From assembly GCA_902729315.2 (NCBI GenBank), contig LR746267.1:5333386-5397385 (forward strand): 64,000 bases of DNA, written 5' to 3'. A model generated the notes under the pieces. The model had not been told where the DNA came from, did not search any database, and saw nothing but the letters and a program-made list of their open reading frames with translations. Below, piece by piece: positions 38,569 to 49,240 of the stretch; positions within the stretch are counted from its first letter, which is position 1, and each line of letters starts with the position of its first letter. Origin of the DNA: Spirodela intermedia. Lineage: Eukaryota; Streptophyta; Magnoliopsida; Alismatales; Araceae. Both the position numbers and the translations under genes were made by a program.

Positions 38569-39291
38569 TCAGACGAGTGGGCCGCCGGTGACGAACTCGG
38601 TGAAGGCGAGGGCGACGAGGCCGAGCATGGCGAACCTGCCGTTCCACATCTCCGCGTCGGAGGTCATCAGGCCGGCGGAGCGGGACTCGGGCGTCACCCC
38701 CTTGAACAGCGGCACCAGCGACGCCAGCGACAGAACCGACGCCGTCGCCACGAACCACGGCACCCCCGCGCCCTCCGCCACCTGCGCCGCGAGGCCGGTC
38801 CCCCTCGCCAGCTCCACCCCCAGCGCCGCCACGAACCCCACCATGGCCAGCCTCCCGTTGATCCTCTCCGGCGCCGGCCCCCCGAACGCCAGCACGTCCG
38901 AGAACTTGGTGCTCACCACCGCCTTCGGCCGAGCCGGCGGGGGGGAGGACGGCGACGGCGTTGCATCCGGGGCGAAAGCGGAAGACGACGGCTGGTCCTG
39001 CGGCTTCTCCTGTACCAGAAAAAAGAAAAGGAAACGCACGCCACGGGGGAGAAGCCCGATCAGTAAGGAGGTAGAGGAAACAGCCTTCAAGCTGGGCTAG
39101 GCGGCTGTAGAAACAAGGGAGGGTCCGTCCCGGTGGCCTACCTCCGCCTGGCTCCGGACCCGGAAGGAGGTTGCGCGGCGGCTGCACTGGCGAGGAAGTG
39201 CTGCGGCGGAGTGGCTCCTGCGGCTACCGGCGTTGGGGGACAGGGAGGCAGAGATTACGGAGGAGGACATGGGCGCGGCTGAGAGAGCCAT
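38569..39291 (-). CDS. Early light-induced protein (ELIP), copy A
   Basis: Two exons, 39291-39142 and 39009-38569, with a 132-bp GT-AG intron, encode 196 residues. ELIPs are nuclear-encoded thylakoid proteins of the light-harvesting (LHC) superfamily, induced by high light, cold or greening, and thought to bind free chlorophyll and protect against photo-oxidation. Residues 1 to about 45 are Ser/Ala/Arg-rich, as in a chloroplast transit peptide. Helix I contains [20 protein letters not shown] and helix III contains [17 protein letters not shown], both with the E..NGR.AM.G chlorophyll-binding motif; helix II is [20 protein letters not shown]. Length is normal for the family. Transcribed away from the YlmG gene with a shared intergenic region of about 650 bp. 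The protein is identical to copy B. Very GC-rich compared with flanking DNA. Confidence 0.96.
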
Positions 39292-39866
39292 CTCTCTCTC
39301 TGTCTCTCTCTACCGCCTCCCGCTAGGTCGAAACTCGAAGGGAAGGAGTGCTCTTGCCGGAGGTAGGTCGATGACGCTACTAACAGTTGCTGGGTGTAAT
39401 ATCAAAGGGCATGGGGGTTATTTATAGTGAAAGAGGACGAGGAGGAAGAGCCTGGTCAGGAGGTGGCCACGTCGGCCGCCAGGGCAGCAACTTCTGGACG
39501 GTGGACGTGGACTGGTGCTGTCCGGCACCTCATGACGTTCGGACGTGGCTGGGCCACCGCCGCGGGAAAAATGCATTTATTAGTGTTTCCAGAGACTTCG
39601 CTTGCCGTTGATTTTCCCCAGATGATTGGGAGATGCGCCCGCTGGACACGTGGCGTACCGGGATAATTGTGCTTCGGGGTTCCAGAGACCTGACACAGTC
39701 CCACAAGCTGCAGCCGGTTCTGTGGGCCCAATAGGGGTAACCCCACTAGAGGGCTTGCGGACAGTGATATCACCTCCCGAAGTGGCCGAGAGACCCCCGC
39801 GGTGGAGAGCACCGACAGTAGGCTTTCGAAAACTGTGGTGCCTTGTTACCTACGTAAAGGCCGTCG
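39292..39866 (-). promoter_or_regulatory. ELIP copy A promoter (also faces YlmG)
   Basis: A TATAAATA box lies on the minus strand at 39426-39419, 128 bp upstream of the ATG. Upstream are gacgtggc-type ACGT elements at about 39530-39550 and a G-box CACGTG at 39647-39652 inside ggacacgtggcg, an ABRE-like context that fits a stress- and light-responsive gene. The 5' leader has a GA/CT-rich tract just before the ATG (about 39288-39310). The region also lies upstream of the divergent YlmG gene. Confidence 0.75.
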
Positions 39867-39947
39867 TGGGAGAGAGAGAATGAGAGGGTGGGTTGGATTT
39901 CAAGGACGGCGTTCGTCAAGGCGACCCTCGTCGCCACTTCCGCTGGT

Positions 39948-40517
39948 ATGGCCGTAGGCATAGCCGCCGCCGCCGCGCAAATTGGCATCCCCCTCTCCTT
40001 CCACCGCGGCCCATCTCCCACAGCTGCCGCTGCCCGCCAGCAGCGCCGCCTCCTTCACTACCCCCTCAGATCACCCTTCCATGTTGCCCGCTTCCCTTCC
40101 CCACTCACCCCGGTCACCAAAATGGTCCCCACCGCCGCCTCCTGGGCCGCGGCCGCGTCGCCATCGCTTGGGGAGCTTGCGAGGGCGTTCGCGAACATGG
40201 CTGGGGTGGTGGCGGAGAGGATGGCCGCCGGCCTGAGTACGCCGTCGATGGCGGTGCTGGCAGGGACAGGACGATGCCTGGAGCTCTACCGGCAGGTCCT
40301 TCTAGTGCGGTGCCTTCTGACGTGGTTTCCCAGCGTGCAGTGGGAGCAGCAGCCCTTCTTGGCCATGAGGGGCCTCTGCGACTCCTTCCTCCGTTTATTT
40401 CAGCGCGCTGTCCCGCCCGTCTTCGGCAACACGCTCGACGTCAGCTCCCTCTTTGCCATGACCGCCCTCCGCATCCTCGCCAGACTGTTGACCCCCTCCG
40501 GCCCCAACGGATTATGA
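39948..40517 (+). CDS. YlmG/YggT-family chloroplast membrane protein
   Basis: An intronless open frame of 189 residues from ATG 39948; the frame stays open upstream to 39888 without another ATG. The YggT region spans about residues 100-185: LELYRQVLLVRCLLTWFPSV, then a hydrophilic turn, MRGLCDSFLRLFQRAVPP, and a second hydrophobic segment (FAMTALRILARLL). This matches plant YlmG homologues (R.LL.WFP...W...P....R.LCD..L..FR...PP). Plant YlmG1 proteins sit in thylakoids and affect nucleoid distribution; bacterial relatives affect division septa. The Ala/Pro/Arg-rich N-terminus fits a transit peptide, although some plant homologues are longer. It is divergent from ELIP copy A. A (CCTTCC)n tract at about 40531-40573 follows the stop. 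A decayed relative lies inverted at 42.4 kb. Confidence 0.82.
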   Translation: MAVGIAAAAAQIGIPLSFHRGPSPTAAAARQQRRLLHYPLRSPFHVARFPSPLTPVTKMVPTAASWAAAASPSLGELARAFANMAGVVAERMAAGLSTPSMAVLAGTGRCLELYRQVLLVRCLLTWFPSVQWEQQPFLAMRGLCDSFLRLFQRAVPPVFGNTLDVSSLFAMTALRILARLLTPSGPNGL

Positions 40518-41079
40518 GATCATCTTAGTTCTCTCTCCTTCCCTCCTTCCCTCCTTCCCTCCTTCCCTCCCTCCCTACAATCCCCAACCCCAGCAAAGAA
40601 GTGTTGATTGTATTCCATCAGATAATTGATGCACATCACAAATGCCCTTGTGATATGGAAGTGTCCATGGTAAGGTAAATGGAATCTAACAGAAGTGTTT
40701 GTGGATTACTAACGTACCTTATATCTCCTTAAAAGTGTAAAGTAGAAGTCATAATTGAATGGAAAGTCTATAATAAAAGGCTTAATTTCATGATTTAAAT
40801 TCTAAATAATTAAATAGAAAAGCACATGAAGGAACCAAGTAATATTGTCCAAATATCGGAAAAATCGAATGTAATTATCTGAAAAAGATTCAAACATAGA
40901 AAATAATGTTGAGATGAACTTCCAAGGCTCATGAGACCTATTGTGGTGTCCTTTTTTGGCAGCTGTAATTCTGATTCTTTGAAATTGTAAATTGGTGGAA
41001 CACATCCACACGTTTTGTAGGGTTCTTCTATCGTTATAATTTATAAGGTATCATTATAAAATGTTCAATTTTCAAAGCC
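40322..41079 (+). repeat. Inverted duplication, left arm, YlmG 3' part
   Basis: The YlmG 3' half and about 560 bp of downstream flank match the reverse complement of 41882-42562. Shared blocks include the MRGL coding segment, the CCTTCC-rich tract, gataattgatgcacat, aatggaatcta, atatctcctta, aatttcatgattta, aaacatagaaa..atgttgagatga and atgttcaattttcaa. Identity is clearly lower than between the ELIP arms, with many substitutions and small indels. Confidence 0.9.
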
Positions 41080-41881
41080 CTGAACATAATTGTTTCTAAA
41101 GCCTTTTCACATGTTATTTCAAGGAAGATGTTTTTTTCTGGTTTTTTTACCTTTTGAGAGTTAACTCTACCAAATACTTGAGGTGTCAAACTTGTGGAAT
41201 AAGAATGTTGATATTTAAAGTCAATTTTTTTCCACCAGATAAGGACAACATTTAAGTGGCATTGATTCTAATGAGACCACAAAGAACCAAGAGGGAGGCA
41301 ATGATTTTGACATCCTCTTAAATGAAGGAATAAGATTAGAATAGTTTCAAAATAACTAATGAGAAACACAAACAATCCAAAGATTCATCTTGCTAGGAAC
41401 AATTGGGGTGATTAGTAGAAGGTATGCACAGTTGTAATAGTCTAATTGTTTTAGCTTACTCCACCTGAAAATGGTATCATATCTGAAGTTCGACAATCTA
41501 TAATCTAAGTGGATTTAAGAATTTTGATCTTAATAGTTTATCATTGAAGTAGAAAATGAAAGCTACTCTAAAATACAGTTGGTTACACCAATCCCATTAA
41601 TTAATAAATAAATTGTTAGATCTAGTTCTCTTTGCTATGTAAATATGTTTTTTAGGCATCATATGCATTAAAAAGTCAACTTAGTGCAAAATAAAGAGTT
41701 CTAGAAGAAAAAATAAGAGGAAAGAGATAAATTTATCAACCCTTGTTGCAACCTGTAGGTCAACTCATGTGCTGACCTACAAAAGTGTTTGCCTACCCAA
41801 TTTAAGAAAAACAAATTATCAACTCACAAAAGATTGTGTCAACCCATCTATGTCTAAAGATAGAAAGTGTGTTAGCTTGTG
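41080..41881. other. Loop between YlmG inverted arms; no gene seen
   Basis: AT-rich single-copy sequence between the two YlmG arms. A short open stretch at 41769-41975 has no recognisable content and runs into the right arm. Confidence 0.6.
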
Positions 41882-42562
41882 TCAATTGAAAATTGAATGT
41901 TTTCTAATGAATGGGTTAAAAGTTATAGCAATAGAAAAAACTCTTCAAATGAATAACTTAGACTTACAGCTATGAGGCAAAGGGATGACAATAGCTCTCA
42001 TGATCCTTGAAAGCTCATCTCAACATCATTTCTATGTTTGAGTCCATTTGAAATAGTTACTTTCAATTTTTTCAATGATTGAATAACATGTGCTAGGTAG
42101 GCACCTTCTTGTCCTTTTCTATTTGTTTATTTGAAAATTAAATCATGAAATTAACCTTTTTGTTATAGACTTCCCACTCAACTATGACTTTTAGTTTACA
42201 TTTTTAAGGAGATATAATGTACGACAATATCAAAAAACATTTACATTAGATTCCATTTATCTTACCATGAACACTTTCATATCATAGGGGCATTTATCAT
42301 GTGCATCAATTATCTGATGTGCATGGATACAATTAACACTTGTTTGTTGGGGGTGGTAGGGAGGGAGGGAGGGAGACTGAGATGATCTTATAAGTGTTGG
42401 GGACAGAGGGGCTCAACAATCTAACGAGAATGCAAAGGACAATCATGGCAAGTGTGTTGCCAAAGATGGGTAGGGCAACATGCTGAAAGAAATAGAGGAA
42501 GGAGTTGTAGAGGCCCCTCATGGCCGAGAAGGGCTGTTGCTCTCACTATATGCTGGGAAATT
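41882..42562 (-). repeat. Inverted duplication, right arm, YlmG 3' part
   Basis: Reverse complement of 40322-41079 with many changes. Homology ends at about 42562, where arm A reads gtttcccagcgtgcagtggg and this arm reads atttcccagcatatagtgag on the minus strand. Beyond this the YlmG 5' half is missing. Confidence 0.9.
42386..42562 (-). pseudogene. YlmG/YggT pseudogene, 3' fragment
   Basis: The minus-strand frame reads MRGLYNSFLYFFQHVALPIF, then GNTLAMIVLCILVRLLSP. This aligns with the C-terminal YggT segment of the intact gene, but it has lost several residues (DVSSLF) and carries changes at conserved positions (LCD to LYN, VPP to LPI). The transit peptide and first hydrophobic segment are absent, because the homology breaks at 42562. 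The normal stop is changed, so the frame runs on into the CT-rich tract. A functional protein is unlikely. Confidence 0.88.
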
Positions 42563-44707
42563 GATCATTCCTTTTCTCTCTTGACATGAATTCAACACAG
42601 AAGATGGTTGTATTGATTATAGATGATGAAATGAAGAGAGATGAATGAGCATTATTCACAAAAATAAAGAACAATTAACACAAGTTGACAACAAGAGCCA
42701 GTCTGGAGAGGATTAGGTTGAGATTAATAACAACAAACATACAAGCATACAAGGTAGATGACTGTATTCGATGGGAGTCAACCTCAAGACTTCTCTTCCC
42801 TTTGATTTTTATTTTAGCTAGATAAAACATATAGATTTCAAGAATTTATTTGTAGATAACTTATTTAATTTGAATTCAATTTAAATCTCCCATGTCTTCC
42901 TCCAATTCTAACTCTATAGTAGCTTGTCCTACTTTGGACAATATGTTATCCCCTCCCTTTGTTTGCCTTAAAGCTCAACACCCCTTCTTTATCTAGTTGA
43001 CCAATACAAGGATTACATCAATTCTTTTCCCTAGGAGAGCCACCTTATCCTTAATGCAGAAATTGGAGAATTGAAGGCGGTCTTCTATGCATCTTCTCAA
43101 ATTAGGGAATGAAACGCCATTCTATTGGAGTAAGACTTTCAAACCGTGTGGCATTTGTCATACTTAAATAAGATCTCTTGGCATCATGGGTTAAGTGTCA
43201 TCCATGTCTAGTTGCAATGATAAGAGTTGGATAGAAGGTGAATTAGTGATTGCTCAGCAAAGTTGGGAGACATGGAACACCCAATAGATCTTGGTAATGA
43301 TTGCTATTTCCAACTAAATGGTAAAGGCTCTTAATGCATTCTAAGATTATAAAGGGCCTAAATAAATAGGAGAACATCCTCTCATATGGCCTTTGACTCA
43401 ACAAGTGTAGTCAATATAATCATAGACAAAAGTAAATGGTATCATTGACATTGGACTGAATATTGTGATACTTTTAGTGGGTGTAAGCCTTCATTCAAGC
43501 TTGAGTTTGCATCAAGATTGGGCTGTCATAAGAAGAATATTCAAAGAGGGCCAATTAACTATTGAGTCCAATAAGGGCATGAAAACTTATTTTAAAAAAA
43601 CTAACTTTCTATAAACTTACCTTGTCTCTTTTCTTCTAGAAGGTGCTTTAAATGTTGTTTAGAGTATGTCCATATGATATATTCAAGATCCTAATTTATC
43701 AACCTATTTTAGGTCATTTCATAGTCAATTAGAGCTTGTCCTTGAGATCTATTTAGAATCTGTATCTGTCAATTTGTTGCGAGTCATTTTAGAGCTAGTT
43801 AGAGTTTATCTTTAGAATCTGGTCAAGATCTATGTCCAATTTATTTCAAATCATTTAGAGTCTATTAAAATTTGTCTATAATATTTTCTTGGTCTTTATT
43901 TTGGGAGCATCACACCTTCTTTAGGCTTATATAAAGACATCATTGTAACTTGAAGACTACACTTTTGAAATATTTTGAGTTTTTCTCTCTTGTGAGGTTC
44001 CCTTCTTTCTACTTATGAATTCAAGTTCCCCCTTATGGATTCAAGGGTCCCCCCTTGATCTAGTGGATTTAAGGTCATCTCTCTTTGTGGATTCAAGGGT
44101 CAAAAGTTCTAGTTCTATGGATTTAGAAACAATTTTCTTCTTCAAAGTTCATGCTTGGTGGATTCAAGCTCGGATCTTACCATCTTCTACATCACTGTTG
44201 CATCATCGTACTACATCTCACACAAAAATAAAACAATAAACCTAATTAAAAGACAAAAATCTAACTTTAACATTAATTTTGTCTCATTTTTCCTTAATCT
44301 AGCATCTAGGCGACTAACAAACTATGAGATTACATCTCACACTTCATTTTTTGTACTGGGATTTTAGTTAGTTTCTTATTCATTTTTCAATACTCTTTTT
44401 TCTTAGACATATAGATTATATTTTCTTTTATTTTTATTTTTTCTTAAAACATAGTGACAAAATCATGAGCATTCATAATGAGATTAATCATCATCTATGT
44501 GGATGACTTGAATTCACCAAAATTTAGTTTTAATTCTTACTTTGAATTCACTTTACAAATATTTCAAATGTGATCATCTTGCTAACAAAGAACAAAGTTA
44601 TACCAAATTTTTGATATCATGCAAGGGATTTATTTGGTTGTTTGTTTTTATTATGTACTAGTTTTTTTCCTTTTCTTCTCTTAAGTGTATTAGAAAAAGA
44701 GATTTGA

Positions 44708-44974
44708 TTTTATACAAAATATTTATATTTATTTTTCCTCTATTGATTTACTCTATTATTGGAATAGGACAAGTAGGGGGTCAATCCTCTTACTTGCCCT
44801 ATTCCAATAATAGATTTTTTGTTTGTCTTTCCTCTACTGATTTACAAAATATTTGGTTGGTTGTTTTTATGGATTTGTATAGTCATTGTTATGCTTTGAG
44901 TTTATACAAAATATTTATATTTAATTTTTCTCTACTGATTTATTCTATTATTGAAATAGGGCAAGTAGGGGGTC
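44708..44974. repeat. Direct repeats with embedded 23-bp hairpin
   Basis: Segments of about 74 bp at 44708-44781 and 44901-44974 are direct repeats (tatacaaaatatttatattta through caagtagggggtc). Inside the first, 44753-44775 (ctattattggaataggacaagta) pairs with 44791-44813 with one mismatch across a 15-nt loop. The purine run aagtaggggg in both copies resembles a polypurine tract. Confidence 0.85.
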
Positions 44975-46707
44975 GACCTCAAGGAATTGAGATTTATATT
45001 TCTAATATAGTTTAAGCTGGAGAGGTAGATAAGAGATTAGAGAGATAGGATGGGGAGGAAAAAGTAATGGAAGAACGAGAATCTTGATTTCGTGATTTTG
45101 AGTTATTCTAAGAAAATTGAGATTCCGATTTTGGAATTTAGAGGTGGTTGAGATGCTTAGACTTAGGGCTTAGGATAATGATTTGAAAGAGGAAAAGATG
45201 ATGGATAGTGAGAGGCTCAAGAAGATCTTGATTTTCTTGCAAAAATCAAGATATCCACAAGCTCAAGAGTAATGGTCAGACTAGGGTTTGATTTTATGGA
45301 ATAGAAAAATAAAACAAGAGAAGCAATTTTATTAAATATCAAAGGATGAGGCCATGAATTTCATGATTTGAAGTCCATACCTTGGGTTTCTATATTTCAC
45401 TCAAACTAAATGATTTTCTCCAGCAAGAACACACTTAAAAAATTAAGAGCAAAGTTCACAACACTTCACCTCATTTCAAATTCATTAATCTAGATCCTAG
45501 GAAAGTCTTTTCTTGTGGCCAGCCTCTATTAGGAGAATCTCTAGCTTACTGTCATAAGAAAGGAAAAATAGGTTTTATATATAGGAATGTGATAAGTTTT
45601 CATTATCATGAGTTAATAATTAATAAATAATATAGTTTTAGTCTTAACTCATAATAAATAGATTTATCTTTATGTTAAATTATGAAAAGTGATTTTTAAT
45701 TAGTTATTATAAGTTTGTGGCTAATTATGTAATTTTATATGAATTTATATAAGTTTTATAATCTTATTTTTGACATAAATAAATAGAAATAAAATAAAAT
45801 AAAAAGATAGAAAAATGGAAAACTCATTAATTAGTCGGGCCCACAAGTGGGTCGAAAGCATAGTTGAGTAGAGCCCTAGTGGTGGGCTCGAGTGGGTAAG
45901 GATGGACTAACAGGGGACACGTGTTCGTCATTCTCTTTGCACATCACTGGTGGCTAGTTAGGTGTGAGGTAAGGAGCAATTGTACACACGCAAGAGAGAG
46001 GCTTATTGATCATAAGATCTTCTATTATTATATATACACCTCAAAACTCGTAAAATAATTAATATGAGATTAAACCGACTTCTCGAAGATTTTTATAATT
46101 TTAATACTTAAACTATCTCTTATTTATAAAAACGAGATATTATGATGATGTCACTATATAAAGATATTTGAGTACTTGTTTTCACTCTCTCTCATACAGG
46201 TGGGTAACAAACGGAAGTTCAAATCTAACTAAAGTTAACACTCATATTTTTTATTTAATTAAATCACAATTTTTCAATGGATCACTAGTGAAAGATCAAG
46301 TCACCAAAATTACTCAATCATTAGTGATAATCTCATCAACGTGATTCGCTTAACATCATTACTAAAGTTGCTGAATGATTCACAATAAAAGGATTGTGAA
46401 TTCATCAAGTAAATCATATCCGATTGATCGACGAATAAGCTGTCATTAGAAAGAGGATGATTTGTCAAGAGATAAATTGTCACCTCTTGAAAGTATATCA
46501 GATGTGATGAAAAGCCTTTTAAGGTTGTGGACATTACATGACAATCCTTTAAAATACTCAAAATTTTGACGTATTACTGTCGCGATGTTAAAACTTTGTT
46601 TTACTATTTTTTTAACTAATTTAATTTTCACCATCACTCTTTGGACTTTAAAAGAAAATTAAGTGAATGCCCAAGTCATCATTGTCCAAAAAAAGTACTT
46701 GAAGTTG

Positions 46708-47270
46708 TAGATATCACACGATAATCATCTCAAACACATAGAATTATGACGATTGCTATTGTGAGACTGAAACTCTATCTTTTCTACTTTCAACTTAATT
46801 TTTACTTAATTTGGTGACACTTTATATAACTTTAAGTTTCTAAAAGATTCTTCATTCAATTACGATTCTTGTGTATTTTACAAATCTTAATTTGACTCAT
46901 TAAATTGTCTATAATCATTTATGTGAGAATCACCAAGTGGAACTTTATTTGCCTAAATGCTGACATCATCCTAATGTTTGCACCCTTATTTTTCTTTTTC
47001 ATGAATTTTTAAATATATTTTATATTCATCATTTAGTCTAAAAATTATAAAAAAATCATATTATTTTAAGAAAATTTTGAAATATTATCTGATATTATCT
47101 TACATCCTTGTGATTAACCTAAAAATTCTCCACTATTTTTGGAAACATTTTATTTAATTATAATTTATTTATTTATTTTAAAATATTTTAAAAACAATCT
47201 AAAAATTGATATTTTCTAATTTTATAAATATTAAATTTGTGTGATTTGTTATACAATGACTAAGTCATGT
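46708..47270 (+). repeat. Dispersed AT-rich repeat, copy 1
   Basis: It aligns in the same orientation with 51050-51573. Shared blocks in order include tcacacgat..tcatc, aaactttat, aattatgatt, aaatcatttgtaatcattta, tgacatcatt.tagtgt, catcatttagtctaaaaatt, attatcttat.ttcatgtgatt and aaaatctaaaaatt. A partial third copy of its first part lies at about 46500-46640. Possibly an LTR or MITE derivative. Confidence 0.75.
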
Positions 47271-48559
47271 TATGATACATTTTGCAAAAGAATCCTCTCT
47301 CTTTCCTATTATCTTCCCATGCCTTTCTCCTTCATTCCTTTGCTTAGGGGCCCAATAGAGCTCAAATTCATGGCCTATCTTAAACAAGGAGGTTGATGAG
47401 ACATTGGGCTAGAACATGCTGTGCTCCCCTCTCTTTCTTCAGGCCCTTTCTTGGCCCACAGTGCTCTGCATGATCTCTTACTTTCAGCTCGATAACTAAA
47501 CTAATCACTTAATTAAATTCACTTAATTCCTACACACAATATACTAAGAATATTTATCAATAATAATACTATTTGACTTCTAAGAAATCAAACAGGTTAG
47601 CCTTAAGGAAATAAATCAATAGTGTTCATGTGTGCATGAAAATAGAGCACAATACTTTAAGGTTAATATTCACAAGATGGCATAAATTCCCTATATATTT
47701 ATATTGTTAATAATTCCATAGTAATCATAAAATTCATATATATATATCAACATATTTTTCATGAGAACTTATAAACAAGGAGTCATTACTCGTATTCGTA
47801 GTTTTAATGTTACTAACATGATCTCGATGAATTTTTGAGCTCAAAAGCATATAAAATCATAGATATTATCACTATATTTATCATGTTATCAACCTCCAAC
47901 AATGTTAGCACAATGATAGGTATGTTGTATAGGTTCCTTTCCTGAGGAAGGTGGGAGCTCATCTTGTTTACCTTGTTGTCAATTATGTGGGCTTGAGACA
48001 ATTCCGTGTTTATTGTCATCAAAGGTGGAAACTTTAGATGACTATCATCACATAATTATTTACCTTGTAACATTTAGATTGTCTTTTTACCTCCATAGAT
48101 ATTAGTTCCATGTTCTTTGTTTCAACTTTTTGTGCTATGTGCATAATGGCCTTCAGACATTTTGGGTCGAGCAAACTGAATTCAATTTGAATTTTCCTCT
48201 TCAATCACTTGAGGAAGGTGTTCTCAATGGTAGGTTTAGATTTCTCACCTATTACAATGGTCATCAACTCAAAGTCCTCATAGTATTATGCTATTGACCC
48301 TCGTTGTTTGATGTAGGAATTACTAGTAGAAGGAAGCTGTTTCTAAACCACTCAAAAATCTTATGAAATAGATCTTTCAAGTTGTGAAAATTTTCTTAGT
48401 TTGCTATCCAGCGAAATCACAATACAGCTCTCCCTTCTAGGCTCATGTGTGTGCTGGTTATCTTATCTTCTATTGAGAGCTTGTGGATGGAAAAATAAAG
48501 TTCATTGTGAAAAACTCAACTTTTCGAGTTATCACCATTGACATCTCAAGTTTCTAGGT

Positions 48560-48912
48560 ACGCAGTCATGATTTGCTACCTGCTTGAATGGTCAGGGGAG
48601 TCACTGTGCATTGTGATTTGACAGGGCATGGTCGCTCTTGGACAGTTGGACCATCCTGCTGACTTTTAGTTAGAGTTGATTGGTCTAGATCAGGTGCATT
48701 GACACATTTGTCATATGGCGATGTATCTAGAGGTGGCCGTGGAGGCAGTGGTTTGATCTGTTGTAGTAGATCATCGGGTAAACGAATGAGTTTTAGCTAC
48801 TGGTCCCCTTTGATGTTAGGAATATTACGGTAGATCTCTTTGCTGTCTCATTCCACTTGTTCCACCTTATCATTGGCTTTGGAAGGCATGATGGGAATGT
48901 CTTTTGATACCA
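48560..48912 (-). mobile_element. Decayed LTR retrotransposon leader (PBS-like and gag-like start)
   Basis: On the minus strand, tggtatcaaaag (48912-48901) resembles the initiator-tRNA primer-binding site. A short distance on, an ATG at 48889 opens MPSKANDKVEQVE then a stop, which looks like a plant gag N-terminus. The following frame is Pro/Gln-rich with stops. Right of it, at 48930, the duplication arm resumes, so this marks one edge of the interruption. Confidence 0.45.
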
Positions 48913-49122
48913 AATTGATGGGTCCCAGTTACTTTTACATAGGTAACAAGGAACCACAATTTTCAAAATCTTGGGGATAAAGTGGTTACATAATGAACAG
49001 TTTAGGATTTTAAGCGAAAAATGACCTCATGTTGGCACTTTCCACCGCGGCGGTCTCTCGGCCACTTCGGGAGGTGATATCACTGTCCACAAGCCCTTTA
49101 ATGGGCTTACCCCTACTGGGCC

Positions 49123-49240
49123 CACAGAATTGGCTATTGGTTGTGGGACTGGGTAATAACTCTGAACCCTGAAGCCCAACAGAGGGCTCACAGAATTGGC
49201 TACTGGGCCCACAGAGGGCTCAGGAACCCTGAAGCCCAAT
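49123..49240 (+). repeat. Local duplication in ELIP copy B distal promoter
   Basis: cacagaattggcta occurs at about 49133 and 49190, aaccctgaagcccaa at about 49165 and 49225, and acagagggctca at about 49179 and 49211, a period of roughly 57-60 bp. Arm A has only one diverged equivalent, so this expansion is specific to copy B. Confidence 0.85.

Larger units (their letters stand above)
38168..39866 (+). repeat. Inverted duplication, left arm, ELIP part (arm A)
   Basis: Positions x in arm A match positions 88891 minus x in arm B without a gap from about 38168 (pairs with 50723) to about 39602 (pairs with 49289). Translations of this stretch in several frames are identical in the two arms. Beyond 39602 similarity continues but with substitutions and indels, through the G-box region and a gtgatatcacctcccgaagtgg block, to the ccttgttacctacgtaaa block at about 39840-39862. 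At 38167 similarity stops abruptly. Confidence 0.95.
42563..48929. other. Repeat-rich block interrupting the right arm
   Basis: About 6.4 kb separates the YlmG fragment (ending 42562) from the resumption of arm homology at about 48930. It is AT-rich. It holds a possible LTR-like promoter with cttatataaag at about 43920 followed by many tggattcaagg micro-repeats (44020-44170), the hairpin and direct repeats at 44708-44974, a repeat family at 46500-47270, and gag-like debris at 48560-48912. No intact gene was seen. It looks like several nested, decayed elements rather than one insertion. Confidence 0.65.

Noticed and set aside
38435-39187. Long minus-strand open frame (250 codons) overlapping ELIP copy A, mirrored at 49704-50456, with further long frames on the opposite strand
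   Set aside because: GC-rich codon bias leaves alternative frames open. The compositions (Gly/Arg-rich or His/Arg-rich) are shadow-like, and the ELIP frame explains the sequence.
39893-40528. Alternative 211-codon frame overlapping YlmG
   Set aside because: Arg/Pro-rich shadow with no ATG at its start. The overlapping frame contains the YggT motif and hydrophobic segments.
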